NCBI GenBank assembly: GCA_035546535.1 | Contig: DASZWQ010000164.1 | Span: forward strand, 1-33,255 | Length of the DNA: 33,255 nt | Source of the DNA: Pirellulales bacterium | Lineage (GTDB): Bacteria; Planctomycetota; Planctomycetia; Pirellulales; JACPPG01 | Direction of reading: 5' to 3' | Shown here: positions 1-9,055 of the stretch, piece by piece | Layout of the letters: each line of letters starts with the position of its first letter | Position numbering within the stretch: the stretch's first letter is position 1 | Position numbers and translations under genes: made by a program | Notes under the pieces: generated by a model | Told to the model about the DNA's origin: nothing | The model's input: only the letters and a program-made list of their open reading frames with translations | Databases searched by the model: none

Positions 1-20
1 TCGCGGCAAGTAACGCGCGG

Positions 21-2027
21 CTACGGTAGCTCGTTGAGCGTGTAGTACGCGTCGGGGTGCAACAGCTTCGCCCCGTCGGCGCTCGACATATCCTTCAATT
101 GCAGGTGGTACACACGGCGCAGGTCGCGCTCGGGCACGATCAGTCGCGCCGACAACCCGTCCTCGGCCGTGTGTATCGCCTCGATTTTATTCTCGCGCCG
201 CTCGATTTCCGGCGAGCCGTACGTATCCCAGTAGTGATACGTGTACGACTCGAGGAACCAGTGCGCCGGGTCGGCTGCCTTTGATTTGTCGATGGGCCGT
301 GTGAATTTCAGATCCCAGCCCTCGGGCGTGACGTTCATCGACAGGATTTCGAACGGCACGTTGCCCGTGTACAACACGCGCTGCAAGCCGTGCGTTTGAC
401 CGCCGAGCGACCCCCAACCGCGGTTGGTCTCGCCGACGAAGAGCGTGCCGTCCGGCGCAAAGACCAGCCGATTAACGCCCGACTGAAAGCCGCTGCGAAA
501 GCCGATGCAGGCGCCTTGCCAGCGTCCCTTCACTTCTTCGAGCGTGCAACGCAGGATCAGCGAGTTCGTCAATTCAGCGACCAGGCACTGACCCGCGAAA
601 GGGCCGAAGCGTCCGTCCGTCGTGTCCCACACGGGCTCGGCCGTCGATCGCGCCACCGCGAGCGGGAACCAGATGGCCGGTTGAATTACCTCCGGCGTTT
701 CGCCCGCAGGCACGTTCGGCATCCAGGGCAAACTCGCCTTGTGGCCGTAGAACTCCCCCTGACGAACCTCTTGCAACTTGCAGACGGGGATGTATTCGCC
801 CTGGTTGTCCGTATAGAACAGCCGCCCGGCCGGATCGAAGGCCACGCCGTTGGGGCTGCGCAAGCCAAACGCCCATGGGACGATGCCGCCGCCGCGATCG
901 ATTTTTATCACGCAGCCGCGGAACGGCACTTCCGACAGCGGCGGGCTGAAGCCGAGATTGAGCGTGCCGAAAAAATCGCCCGCGCCGTTGCGCACGGGTC
1001 CGTAAGCAAATTCGTGGTAATTTCCCGAGATGCCGAAGCGATCGCAGACCGTGTCGTACTCATCGGCGACGTCATCTTCGTTCGTGTCGCGCAGTACCGT
1101 CATTTCCGGGCGCTGCATGACGTACAGCGAATGGTTGCCCTCGGGCAAGATCCCGAGCGGCTCGTGCAGGCCGACGGCGAATCGCTTCCAGCTGATTTCA
1201 TCGACGTTTTCAGCCGTGGGGTTGCTGACCAGCCAGATGTCGCCGCGCCGGGTGGCCACGTACAACTTGCCGTCAGGACGGAACGCCAGGCCGCCGACTT
1301 CGATCAGCGTGTCCGAAGCAAGCGGCAAGCTTTCGATGCGATAGTGCTCGGCCTCGCCCTTGGGTGGAAAGTCGCGATCCAACAGGCGGTCGAGTTTGAC
1401 TTGAAAGCGCGCCGCGACGAGCGGATTGAAATAAAAATTCCACTTGTCTTTGCGATGCGCCACTTTGATCAACAGGTCGTTCGCTCCCTCGCGCAAATCG
1501 AGCGTGGCCGTATCCTGCTCCATGGCCACGCGCGTGCCGGCGCCCGTGAAGATGATCGGCGTGCCGTTGAGCCAGCCGACCACCTTGTTTTCGCTGCCGA
1601 TCGACACCTGGACCTTCATCGCCTTCGGGCTTTCGACCTTGCGATACACATAGCAGAGACAATCGTCGGACGTTTTGAATCGCGCCAGGCTGACACGTAA
1701 GCCGTCGCGCAGATTGACGCCGCGCCAGCGGGCTTTTTCCCCTTTACCTTCGTAGGTGGCGTCGAGCTTGATTTCCTGCTCGGGCGGGTAGACCTTGTCG
1801 AGCCCGCTACCGTCGGTGTTGTCGAACGGACCGATCAATTGCCACGTGCTGGGCCAGCGAATCGCGCCGCTGGCTTCCAAGGAAGCCTGACGCGTCGCCT
1901 CGCGCGAATCCTTTTTCACGTAGACGAGCTGATCTTGTGCGCGCGCCAAGTGGCTTGCAGCGGCGGTGTAAGCGATTGTCCATGCGATCGCCACCAGGGA
2001 TGCTACGCGCGCGATGCTAAATCTCAT
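21..2027 (-). CDS. Exported beta-propeller (sorbosone/glucose dehydrogenase-like) protein
   Basis: This 668-aa protein begins with a signal peptide (about residues 1-30, ending in SHLARA). Residues about 58-205 look like a beta-sandwich binding module that starts with WQLIGPFDN and contains VVGWLNGTP, as in sugar-binding or sialidase-type jelly rolls. Residues about 237-555 form repeated propeller blades, with GGLAFRPDGKLYVATRRGDI, FGLRSPNGVAFDPAGRLFYTDNQG and NRLVFAPDGTLFVGETNRGW, the pattern of PQQ-dependent sugar dehydrogenase-like proteins. A roughly 110-residue C-terminal domain follows. There is no CXXCH, so any haem partner must be another protein. The gene has a strong ribosome binding site (GGAGG, 8 bases upstream), and its ATG overlaps the stop codon of the upstream five-haem cytochrome gene (ATGA), which implies translational coupling. 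By inference the two act together in the periplasm, with the propeller as the catalytic or binding half. The substrate is unknown, and it could be a non-enzymatic propeller. Confidence 0.85.
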   Translation of the reverse strand: MRFSIARVASLVAIAWTIAYTAAASHLARAQDQLVYVKKDSREATRQASLEASGAIRWPSTWQLIGPFDNTDGSGLDKVYPPEQEIKLDATYEGKGEKARWRGVNLRDGLRVSLARFKTSDDCLCYVYRKVESPKAMKVQVSIGSENKVVGWLNGTPIIFTGAGTRVAMEQDTATLDLREGANDLLIKVAHRKDKWNFYFNPLVAARFQVKLDRLLDRDFPPKGEAEHYRIESLPLASDTLIEVGGLAFRPDGKLYVATRRGDIWLVSNPTAENVDEISWKRFAVGLHEPLGILPEGNHSLYVMQRPEMTVLRDTNEDDVADEYDTVCDRFGISGNYHEFAYGPVRNGAGDFFGTLNLGFSPPLSEVPFRGCVIKIDRGGGIVPWAFGLRSPNGVAFDPAGRLFYTDNQGEYIPVCKLQEVRQGEFYGHKASLPWMPNVPAGETPEVIQPAIWFPLAVARSTAEPVWDTTDGRFGPFAGQCLVAELTNSLILRCTLEEVKGRWQGACIGFRSGFQSGVNRLVFAPDGTLFVGETNRGWGSLGGQTHGLQRVLYTGNVPFEILSMNVTPEGWDLKFTRPIDKSKAADPAHWFLESYTYHYWDTYGSPEIERRENKIEAIHTAEDGLSARLIVPERDLRRVYHLQLKDMSSADGAKLLHPDAYYTLNELP

Positions 2028-5000
2028 TTCAATTCCTCCGCCACGAGCCGCTGCCAGGCGTCGGGCTGATTATCTTGCGCGGCGCAAATCGTGAGCGTTG
2101 CCGAACGCTCGCCCGCCGCGGCAGCTGGCGCAAGCTTAAGCAGCAGATGCCAGCGCTCGCCGTTCTTGTGCACGACCCACTGCGCGGGGCCTGACGAAGC
2201 CCGCAATCGCAGCAAGAGCGGGTGTCCTTGCTGGTCGATACGAATCCCGCCGTCCGAGGCCACCCGGGGTGTATCTGCCGCTAGCGTGCCCGAATTAGTA
2301 CCGGCAATCCACTGCGGCGCGCTTTCTGACTCGGCCGTGAACAGCCAGACGTCCGAAGCCGGGGGTGCAGCGACTTTCAAATCGCGGGCGATCCCGACTC
2401 CTGCCGAGTTATTGATCGTGCTCACGCGTTCGGTGAATGTGGCCGGCCCGCCGGCTTCGAGCGCCAGCCGGTAACGCAGCGTGGTCGCCTGGTCATCGAC
2501 CGAATACCCGGCCAGCGAAACCCGGTTGAAATGCAGCTTGCTGTCTTTCACCAGCGCGCCCAGTGCAGGGTCACCGCTCCGGCCCGCAAAGGTGGGCGCT
2601 ATGGAATCGGTCGCGGTCACTTCCCAAGGACAACCGGGCGGAGCGTTCCAGAAGATTTTGCCCAGCACATGCGCCTCGTGCCCGCCGCGTCCGTTCCAGA
2701 CCGGCCCTAGATCGAGGAACTCACCGCTCCAGGCGAAAGCGACGCGCCCCATTTGTGCATCGAAGGCGGCGTGCACGTTATTCGGGAAACGAACCGCCAT
2801 GCCGCGCGGCGTCGTGCCGGGCAGGAACGTGCGAATCACGATCGGCCGATTGCCGGTGGCGAGCGTTTGCAGCTTCTTTTCTTCCAGCCCTTCCGGCGGC
2901 GGTAAGCTTTTGGCCAGCGTCAAGTATTTCCAGATCGCTTCGCGCTGCTGGTCAGGATCGCCGCCGAGCACGTCCTTGTAGGGGCTTTCGCCATTGAGAA
3001 AAATCGTCGGCATGCGTGTTCCCTGCTGGATACGCTGCGGGTCGTGGATCCAGCGCAGATACCAGGGATGACGAATGCGGCCGGGGACGTTCGCCAGATC
3101 CGGTCCACGCGTTCCGGTCGAGGGAACGCCCAACATGTCGTGACATTTCGTGCATCCGAATCCACGACTGCCAACAAGCGTGCGGCCGGATTCTGCCAGC
3201 GGAGTGTCGGGCGGTTCGTCGGCGTCGGCCTCTTTAACGGCGGGCTTCTCCGGCACGTCGGCCTCAAGTTTCATGGCATCGATCGCGGCAAGTTGCACCG
3301 GCAGGTCGACCACGCGCGCCTTGCCGAACCGCGGCATCTGCAACGACATCCACGGGCGCGAACGTTCGTCTGCCTCCAGTACGCCTCGCAGTGCTCGCTC
3401 GGTCAGCTTCGCCGTGACCTGCGTCAACGACGGTGGCGTAACCAGTTCGCTCGCGCCGTCTTCGCCGCTACCGAGTCGATTGATGTACTCAGGCGTCAGG
3501 CCGCCGTGACCATCGCGCTCGTGACAGGCCGTGCAGTTGAAACGGGCCAGGGCCAGGGCAGCTTCGTCTGCCGGCGCTCTAGTGGCCGGGGCCTTGATCG
3601 CGTCGCGCAGAAATGTCCGCACCATCGCGCGGTCGAGCGAGCCGCCGAATCGCGGGATCGCGGCGGAGTCGCCTGTCGCGATGTGCCCGCTTTCGGCCAT
3701 GCACCCGCCAGTGGTCTTCTTGGCAATCGCCAGAAAATCGCGCTGACTGGCCGTCGGTTCCCAGGCGCGCGACTCTCCGCTCGGCTTGAATTCGTGACAG
3801 GCGACACAATGGCGCGAGCGCATCACTGCCTGCGCCAGCGTCGACAATTGTTCGTCCTGCGGAAGCGCCGCGAATTTAACGCGATTCGCTTCGTCCGCCT
3901 CATAGGCAGCGTAGGCAGACGTCACCAGCTCAGCCGCTGGAGCCGCGGGCAACTCAAGCGCGCCGGCCGCGTCCCGATCGAGCGTCATCACGTAGAGCGC
4001 TAACTGACGCTTGTCCAATTTGCCGAGCGTAAACGTCGGCATCCGACCGGCCGGGGCCACGGCATCAGGCTTTTGCAAGAAAGCTTCAATCGCCTCGGGC
4101 GTCGTCTTGTGGGCCAAAGCACGCAGAGTCACGCGCGGCGGACGATCTCCCTGCCGCTCGTGACAGACGGCGCAGCCGAGGCGCGCGAACAATTGCCCTC
4201 CCTCGGCCGCCGTTTGCTGCATGACTTCGGCCGGCGCGTCAGGCACGATCGCAATCGGCCCACCCTGACCGGCGAGAAACGTGGCGACGGCGAATCGCTC
4301 AACATCGCCGCGCTGGTCGGAAGCAAAAAGCTCCGGCATGACCGCCTCGGGCCGCAGCGCCGCGGGCTTGGCCAGCCAGTGATAAATCCAACCGGCTTTA
4401 ATTCGCGCGCCCGCACCGGTCAGCCGTGGCGCCGGACGTTTCGCGAGTTGCTGGGAGAGCGGCAATTGGTCGTTGGGCCGATGACACGCCACGCAATTGT
4501 GGTCCTCGATCGCCAGGTGCGCCTGCCGGAACGTATCGCCCGGCAGCGGATCCTTCGCTTCGTGGCCCAGCGAGCGCGACGGCAGCGGCTCGCGCTCGAA
4601 ACTCTCGGACTGCCAGTAGAGCTGTAGTTGTGCCGGTCGACCAGGCGCCGGTTCATAGCTCACTTCCAATCGGCTCAGTCCCAGCGGCAGTTCCACTTCC
4701 TGCGACGCCGTGTTGCCTGTGGATCGGTCGGATGCGTTGCCGAACGTGATGCGCTCCTTGCCGATCGAAAGCTCGGCCTTGCCGGTCAACTGGGCGTCGA
4801 ACCGATACTTGCCCGGACGCAGGCTTTCGATCACGCCGCGATAGATCACTTGCCAGCCGTTGGCGGGCAATCGCGGGTCGGGTGATTCCTCCCCGGACAA
4901 GAGCAGTGCCGGCGCGGCCTCGTAACGCGTGAACTCGACACCCGATTCCGGATGTGCAAAGCGCGCGATCAGGCCGGGCAATCGCATCGGCCAGGCGTCT

Positions 5001-5143
5001 TCGTCGTTCTCGTCGGCGACGGCGCGCGATACGAGCGCGCCGACGACAATCGCGATGCCAAGGAGCATCACCAAAGGACAAAAGCGCCAACTTCCCGGCC
5101 GGACCGTAGTGCCCGGCGGGCCATATTGTGGATCACTGATCAT
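2024..5143 (-). CDS. Five-haem c-type cytochrome with N-terminal PA14-like domain
   Basis: This large exported protein (1039 aa from the ATG at 5143) has a hydrophobic segment at residues about 22-43 that serves as signal peptide or anchor. Residues about 54-185 resemble a PA14-type beta domain (RFDAQLTGKAELSIG, LQLYWQSESFE). Five CXXCH haem c sites follow: C217-H221 (CVACH), C324-H328 (CAVCH), C446-H450 (CVACH), C537-H541 (CTACH) and C664-H668 (CTKCH). Methionines in MPELF, MPTF, MPRF and MPTIF downstream of four of them are plausible sixth ligands. The last 250 or so residues are a beta-rich domain that I do not recognise. The open frame runs to 5368, but that extension enters the divergent DUF1501 gene; the Met at 5143 precedes the hydrophobic segment, and a later Met at 5068 is also possible. 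The stop overlaps the propeller gene start (ATGA). The likely role is electron acceptor for the propeller protein. Confidence 0.87.
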   Translation of the reverse strand: MISDPQYGPPGTTVRPGSWRFCPLVMLLGIAIVVGALVSRAVADENDEDAWPMRLPGLIARFAHPESGVEFTRYEAAPALLLSGEESPDPRLPANGWQVIYRGVIESLRPGKYRFDAQLTGKAELSIGKERITFGNASDRSTGNTASQEVELPLGLSRLEVSYEPAPGRPAQLQLYWQSESFEREPLPSRSLGHEAKDPLPGDTFRQAHLAIEDHNCVACHRPNDQLPLSQQLAKRPAPRLTGAGARIKAGWIYHWLAKPAALRPEAVMPELFASDQRGDVERFAVATFLAGQGGPIAIVPDAPAEVMQQTAAEGGQLFARLGCAVCHERQGDRPPRVTLRALAHKTTPEAIEAFLQKPDAVAPAGRMPTFTLGKLDKRQLALYVMTLDRDAAGALELPAAPAAELVTSAYAAYEADEANRVKFAALPQDEQLSTLAQAVMRSRHCVACHEFKPSGESRAWEPTASQRDFLAIAKKTTGGCMAESGHIATGDSAAIPRFGGSLDRAMVRTFLRDAIKAPATRAPADEAALALARFNCTACHERDGHGGLTPEYINRLGSGEDGASELVTPPSLTQVTAKLTERALRGVLEADERSRPWMSLQMPRFGKARVVDLPVQLAAIDAMKLEADVPEKPAVKEADADEPPDTPLAESGRTLVGSRGFGCTKCHDMLGVPSTGTRGPDLANVPGRIRHPWYLRWIHDPQRIQQGTRMPTIFLNGESPYKDVLGGDPDQQREAIWKYLTLAKSLPPPEGLEEKKLQTLATGNRPIVIRTFLPGTTPRGMAVRFPNNVHAAFDAQMGRVAFAWSGEFLDLGPVWNGRGGHEAHVLGKIFWNAPPGCPWEVTATDSIAPTFAGRSGDPALGALVKDSKLHFNRVSLAGYSVDDQATTLRYRLALEAGGPATFTERVSTINNSAGVGIARDLKVAAPPASDVWLFTAESESAPQWIAGTNSGTLAADTPRVASDGGIRIDQQGHPLLLRLRASSGPAQWVVHKNGERWHLLLKLAPAAAAGERSATLTICAAQDNQPDAWQRLVAEELK

Positions 5144-5348
5144 CGGCAATGCGGAGGGGCTGGAAACAGCGGTCGGTGCGGGTGAGGCTCCCGGGAGGGC
5201 AGCAAACGGTTCCAGTCTAAGCTGCGAGTTGCCCGAAAGAAACCGGCCATCCGCCGGCAAGTGACCGCAGACTTTCGTGACGTCCCGCGCTGCGGATAGA
5301 ATCGAAGGCACGCGATTTTTCGCCCCCACGACACACGTCGGCCCGCCC
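5144..5348. promoter_or_regulatory. Divergent intergenic region between cytochrome and DUF1501 genes
   Basis: About 205 bases separate the chosen starts of the minus-strand five-haem cytochrome (5143) and the plus-strand DUF1501 gene (5349). Promoters for both genes should lie here. I could not pick out convincing -35/-10 boxes, and neither start has a clear Shine-Dalgarno sequence, which is common in planctomycetes. Both genes could be extended upstream in frame, which would make them overlap head to head; that seems unlikely. Confidence 0.45.
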
Positions 5349-6773
5349 ATGACGCATTCCGCCTGCACGAATTACCTGACGGCTACCCATCCCAACCGCC
5401 GCGAGGTGCTGCGCGCCGGAAGCCTGGGGCTGTTGGGCCTATCGCTGCCGGGCCTCTTTTGCGGCCGCACGCAAGGGGAGTCGTCTGCCGTCAGCGACGC
5501 AACATTTGGCCGCGCCAAAAGCTGCATCCTGCTTTTCATGTGGGGTGGCCCGGCGCAGCAAGAGACCTGGGACCTGAAACCGAACGCGCCGGCCGATATT
5601 CGCGGCGAATTTCAGCCGATTGCCACGCGCGTTCCGGGCATCGAGATCAGCGAGCATTTTCCGCAACTGGCCCAGCGGACCGATAAGTTGGCCATCGTGC
5701 GTTCGATGACGCATACGAACGTCGATCACACCACGGCCACGAGTTTTTTGCTCACCGGCGCGCCGTCGCCCACCGACGGCAAGCTGCGCAGCGACTGGCC
5801 ACACATCGGCGCTGTGCTCGCGCGCCTGGGGCGCGGTCGCGGGCCGCTACCACCGTTTGTGTCGATGCGCCCCAAGCTGCCGAACGAGGTACCGCGCTTC
5901 GTTGAAGAGAGCCATGGGCAGTTCGCCGGCTGGCTAGGGCAAAGCTATGACCCACTAACGATCGATGCCGATCCCAGTCGTGACGACTATCACGTCGGCG
6001 ATTTCGAATTACCGGCCGAAGTCTCGGTCGGTCGCTTCGACGATCGCCGTCGACTGCTGGGCGCGGTGAATCAAAGCTTGCGCGAGCGGCTGGAGCGCGA
6101 CGCCGCCCTGGGCGTTTTCGACGGGCATTATCGCAAGGCGTTCGAACTTTTGGATTCGGCAACTGGCGGCGATGCTTTTGATCTCTCGCGCGAAGCGCCC
6201 GAGCTGCGCGATCGCTACGGGCGAAATCCGCATGGCCAGAGCGTGCTGCAGGCGCGGCGTCTGGTCGAGCGCGGCGTGCCGCTGGTGACCGTGTTTTGGC
6301 CCAATGACGGACAGAAGAACGTCAGCGTTTATTGGGACACGCACAATCGCAATTTTGTCGACCTGCGCGAGCGATTGATGCCACCGGCCGACCAGGCTTT
6401 CTCCGCGCTGCTCGACGATCTGACGTCGCGCGGCCTATTGGACGAAACGCTCGTGATCTGGACCGGCGAGTTCGGCCGGACACCGCGCATCGGACAGCGC
6501 AACAGCGACGCCGGCGCAGGAAGAGATGGTCGCGATCACTGGCCCGGCTGCTTCTCCACGGTGCTGGCCGGCGGCGGAATCCGGGGCGGGCAAGTCTATG
6601 GCGCCTCGGACAAGCACGCCGCGTATCCAGCGGCCGATCCCGTCGCTCCTGTCGACCTGGTAGCGACCGCGTATCATTTGCTGGGCGTAAACCCTCACCA
6701 GGAACTGCACGATCAGCAGGGACGGCCGCTGGTCGTTTGCCCGGGTACGCCCATCCATCGCTTGATGATGTAG
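5349..6773 (+). CDS. Tat-exported DUF1501 family protein
   Basis: This 474-aa protein begins with a twin-arginine signal (RREVLRAGSLGLLGLSLPG, arginines at residues 17-18), so it should leave the cytoplasm folded through the Tat system. The rest matches the planctomycete DUF1501 family, which is related to the alkaline phosphatase/sulfatase fold. It shows the family blocks LLFMWGGPAQQETWDLKP, EFQPIATRVPGIEISEHFPQ, WTGEFGRTPRI and GRDHWPGCFSTVLAGGGIRGG. Length is normal for the family. An upstream in-frame ATG at 5277 is rejected because it would put 24 non-signal residues before the Tat motif. DUF1501 genes usually sit beside DUF1549/DUF1553 cytochrome-type genes; here the neighbour is instead a divergent five-haem cytochrome. 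The biochemical function of the family is not established. A second member lies at 26490-27911. Confidence 0.93.
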   Translation: MTHSACTNYLTATHPNRREVLRAGSLGLLGLSLPGLFCGRTQGESSAVSDATFGRAKSCILLFMWGGPAQQETWDLKPNAPADIRGEFQPIATRVPGIEISEHFPQLAQRTDKLAIVRSMTHTNVDHTTATSFLLTGAPSPTDGKLRSDWPHIGAVLARLGRGRGPLPPFVSMRPKLPNEVPRFVEESHGQFAGWLGQSYDPLTIDADPSRDDYHVGDFELPAEVSVGRFDDRRRLLGAVNQSLRERLERDAALGVFDGHYRKAFELLDSATGGDAFDLSREAPELRDRYGRNPHGQSVLQARRLVERGVPLVTVFWPNDGQKNVSVYWDTHNRNFVDLRERLMPPADQAFSALLDDLTSRGLLDETLVIWTGEFGRTPRIGQRNSDAGAGRDGRDHWPGCFSTVLAGGGIRGGQVYGASDKHAAYPAADPVAPVDLVATAYHLLGVNPHQELHDQQGRPLVVCPGTPIHRLMM

Positions 6774-6803
6774 CGCTACGCGGACTCGCATTCTTGGCGG
6801 GCG

Positions 6804-7037
6804 CTAGTTCCAGACTGAGAAGAATCGCTTTTCGAGCGCCGAGATCCGGGCTTTGGCCTGCGCCTGCTCATAGGCCTGGCGATACAATTCCTGGAAGGGG
6901 TTCACTTGCTGCTGTGCCGGAAACTGCATGACGAAGACCGGGCAGAGGGCAAAGCCAATCGGAACGCCTCGCTGGGGCTGGGCCGCTGTTTCGGGGCCTT
7001 GGTCCGAGAACATCTGGGTAAAGCGATTGGCATGCAT
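6804..7037 (-). CDS. Small planctomycete protein of unknown function
   Basis: A 77-aa frame on the minus strand is read from ATG at 7037. It has no signal peptide. The middle is proline/glutamine rich (VMQFPAQQQVNPF) and the end is a short helix (ELYRQAYEQAQAKARISALEKRFFSVWN). Short proteins ending with a YxxAYEQA-like helix and a terminal VWN are, as I recall, found in several planctomycetes, which is the main reason I accept it. AAGGA lies about 10 bases upstream of the start, a weak ribosome binding site. It converges with the DUF1501 gene, leaving 30 bases between the stops. Upstream lies an AT-rich stretch (7080-7180) that could hold its promoter. I assign no function. Confidence 0.55.
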   Translation of the reverse strand: MHANRFTQMFSDQGPETAAQPQRGVPIGFALCPVFVMQFPAQQQVNPFQELYRQAYEQAQAKARISALEKRFFSVWN

Positions 7038-7325
7038 GGCAGCGAATGTCCTTGTCTTTTACACCCGGGAAGCAGGGCGTTTAGCGTTGATATCCTTGAA
7101 TCACTACTAACTCGATAAACATACTATCGTAACTTTACCATGCTTTCAATAGTAGCATCGGCAATTTTTCCGGTTTTTCCGACGTGACGAATTCCGTCCC
7201 GACACATCCGTTAAAGTGCCCCCCTCTTACCGGGTGCCACGCCTCTTACGGCGCCGTCCTGTTTCCAGGGACGCAAATTACGGGCGTGCGTCAAAAGCGA
7301 CCGGCCGATCTCCTTCGTTACCAAC
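7038..7325. other. Non-coding gap with AT-rich block
   Basis: No convincing gene is visible here. Positions about 7080-7180 are distinctly AT-rich compared with the surroundings and contain a short inverted repeat (ATGCT at 7140-7144, AGCAT at 7154-7158). The most likely use is as promoter region for the minus-strand small gene that starts at 7037. The remainder, 7180-7325, shows nothing I can identify. Confidence 0.35.
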
Positions 7326-7357
7326 AAAAAGCCCCGGGCCGGTGCCCGGGGCTTTTT
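7326..7357 (-). terminator. Strong intrinsic terminator downstream of DUF1559 gene
   Basis: A perfect 13-base inverted repeat is present: AAAAAGCCCCGGG at 7326-7338 and CCCGGGGCTTTTT at 7345-7357, with a 6-base loop. GC-rich stem plus flanking A and T runs make it a Rho-independent terminator that could work on both strands. It lies 37 bases past the stop codon of the minus-strand DUF1559 gene, the end of the BON-lipoprotein-pseudopilin cluster. Confidence 0.88.
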
Positions 7358-7393
7358 CGTGAGTTCGTCGGCCAGTACGGTGGCATGCACCGA

Positions 7394-8509
7394 TTAATAG
7401 GCGGGCGTGACCTCGCCCTGGCTGCGTGTTACCAGCGCGGCCAAGATGTTGATCGGCAGCGATTCATTGAGGAAGTGCACCGATCCGTCGCCGAATAGCG
7501 CGTTGGCGCCCGAGGTGTGGAACGAAAACACTTCGCCGGTGCCCTCGGTGTTGTAATAGGGCCAGGGAGTCTTGCCGCCGTTTACAACGCCGATGTCCTG
7601 CCCGTTGGTGCAATTAATACCGCAGCTTCCTGCCGGCGGACTGCCCGCGGACAGAGCACTCGGGTTGAACGTGCCGTCGGGATTCGAACCTTCGATAGCA
7701 AAGTCGTTGGCCGCACGAGCCCAACCGCCACCATTCACGCGGTTCACGGTCTGGTCTGTACCGAACAATCCACTTTTGCGATAGACGAACGGACGGCCGG
7801 CAGATTCGGCCAAGGCAATCGTGTTCGAAAGCCCGTCCGTAACGTCGGTCAGTCTCGGCGAGATTTTTTGTTGACCATTCGACGGCGGAATCGTGGTTAG
7901 CGTAGGATCGACCTGCGGCATCATGCCTGGCCCGGCATACTGCACAAGGGGCGTACCGCTCGCCGAGAGGGTCGTCGCTAACTGAGTCGCCACGCCGGTG
8001 GTGGCGCCGTAATCGGAGCACTTCACCTGCACGGGATTCGGCGAGCCGGTACCGTAGCCCGACGGCAGTGATGACGCCTGCGGGTCGGAATCCCAACGGT
8101 CGATGTCCGCCGCCGTGGACGGGCAGTTCAGGTTTGGAATGATCTGTGAGGCAACGTACAGATTATTAGCGGGCCAGGCAGTCGATTGATCGTCCCAGTT
8201 AAGCGCGGTGTTGTAGCTATTGACCAGATTGCCCCCTTCCATGTACGGAAGGACCACGGTGTATAGTGCCAGGCGGGCACCGACGGGAGGACGAATGGCC
8301 GTCGGCAAATAACCTTTCGTGTCGTGGAAATTCTGAATCGCCAGGCCCAACTGCTTGAGGTTATTGGTGCATTGCGTGCGCCGCGCGGCCTCGCGGGCCG
8401 CCTGCACGGCTGGCAATAAGAGACCGATCAAGATGCCGATGATGGCGATTACCACCAGTAGCTCGACCAGCGTGAATCCTTTCCGCGTCGCGTGACTGCT
8501 GCGAATCAT
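7394..8509 (-). CDS. DUF1559 pseudopilin (type IV pilin-like N-terminus)
   Basis: This protein has a type III (prepilin) signal: [36 protein letters not shown], with cleavage expected between G11 and F12 and the conserved Glu at mature position 5. It should be processed by a prepilin peptidase and anchored by its N-terminal helix. The rest matches DUF1559, a family hugely expanded in planctomycetes, and ends with the family hallmark around [17 protein letters not shown] (H-X9-DG). An ATG at 8515 is also in frame, but GGAG stands only one base before it; the same GGAG is 7 bases before the ATG at 8509, so I take 8509 (371 aa). It is the last gene of a three-gene cluster and is followed by a strong terminator. 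The family's role (surface structure or secretion) is not settled. Confidence 0.92.
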   Translation of the reverse strand: MIRSSHATRKGFTLVELLVVIAIIGILIGLLLPAVQAAREAARRTQCTNNLKQLGLAIQNFHDTKGYLPTAIRPPVGARLALYTVVLPYMEGGNLVNSYNTALNWDDQSTAWPANNLYVASQIIPNLNCPSTAADIDRWDSDPQASSLPSGYGTGSPNPVQVKCSDYGATTGVATQLATTLSASGTPLVQYAGPGMMPQVDPTLTTIPPSNGQQKISPRLTDVTDGLSNTIALAESAGRPFVYRKSGLFGTDQTVNRVNGGGWARAANDFAIEGSNPDGTFNPSALSAGSPPAGSCGINCTNGQDIGVVNGGKTPWPYYNTEGTGEVFSFHTSGANALFGDGSVHFLNESLPINILAALVTRSQGEVTPAY

Positions 8510-8587
8510 CTTCATTCTCCGTGTCGACTGATTTTTTTGAATGGGAAAGTTCGTTCGGTGCCAGCGCGGCCAACAAAAAAAACGGCG

Positions 8588-9055
8588 CTAGCGCTTGAGC
8601 TTGAAGGTGGGTAGCTGGTTGGGCTGGGCGGCTACGTGAACTTCGAGCTTCGAAGTTTGTGGCGCCGAGTATTGCTTGGGAACCAGATTTGGGCCCATCA
8701 CGTAGTCGTCCTTCTTGAGCACTGGTTTGAACCACTCGATCGTGGCCACATAGTCCCCCTCAGGCGCGCCGTCGGCCACGGCATAGGTTCCGACCTCGAA
8801 GGTGCCATCCGGTTTCACTTCGGCTCGTGCCGCAGGAATCTCGGCGTTCCCCTTCGGATGCAACACGACGACGGCCCCGGGGGTCGGCTTACCGTTCAAC
8901 TCAACCTTGCCTTGCACCGGGTACACAGTGGCCCGCGGCGGCGCCGATTGACCGCAACCCATGATGAGCGCGCCAGCGAACGTGAATAGACACAGGGCCG
9001 CCAACGATCGCGAAGCAAACGGCTTCCCCACTTTTTGTTCAACCATTTCTTTCAT
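8588..9055 (-). CDS. Lipoprotein with carboxypeptidase-regulatory-like domain
   Basis: This 155-aa exported lipoprotein has a hydrophobic leader with a lipobox (ALIMGCG) and then one beta-sandwich domain of the transthyretin/carboxypeptidase-regulatory type: VYPVQGKVELNGKPTPGAVVVLHPKG, KPDGTFEVGTYAVADGAPEGDYVATIEW. Such small lipoproteins commonly accompany DUF1559 genes in planctomycetes, and here the DUF1559 gene follows 78 bases downstream. Several in-frame ATGs exist (9073, 9064, 9055, 9046). I choose 9055 because it overlaps the stop of the upstream BON gene as ATGA and has GGGGAG 10 bases upstream. It probably sits on a periplasmic or outer membrane face. A role in assembly or attachment of the pseudopilin is inference only. 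Confidence 0.86.
   Translation of the reverse strand: MKEMVEQKVGKPFASRSLAALCLFTFAGALIMGCGQSAPPRATVYPVQGKVELNGKPTPGAVVVLHPKGNAEIPAARAEVKPDGTFEVGTYAVADGAPEGDYVATIEWFKPVLKKDDYVMGPNLVPKQYSAPQTSKLEVHVAAQPNQLPTFKLKR

Noticed and set aside
390..1700. 436-aa plus-strand open frame
   Set aside because: Antisense to the propeller gene, whose domains, signal peptide and ribosome binding site are clear; the frame is Arg/Ala/Val-rich, as expected of a high-GC shadow.
5144..5368. N-terminal extension of the five-haem cytochrome to 5368
   Set aside because: It would run into the divergent DUF1501 gene and place 75 residues before the hydrophobic leader.
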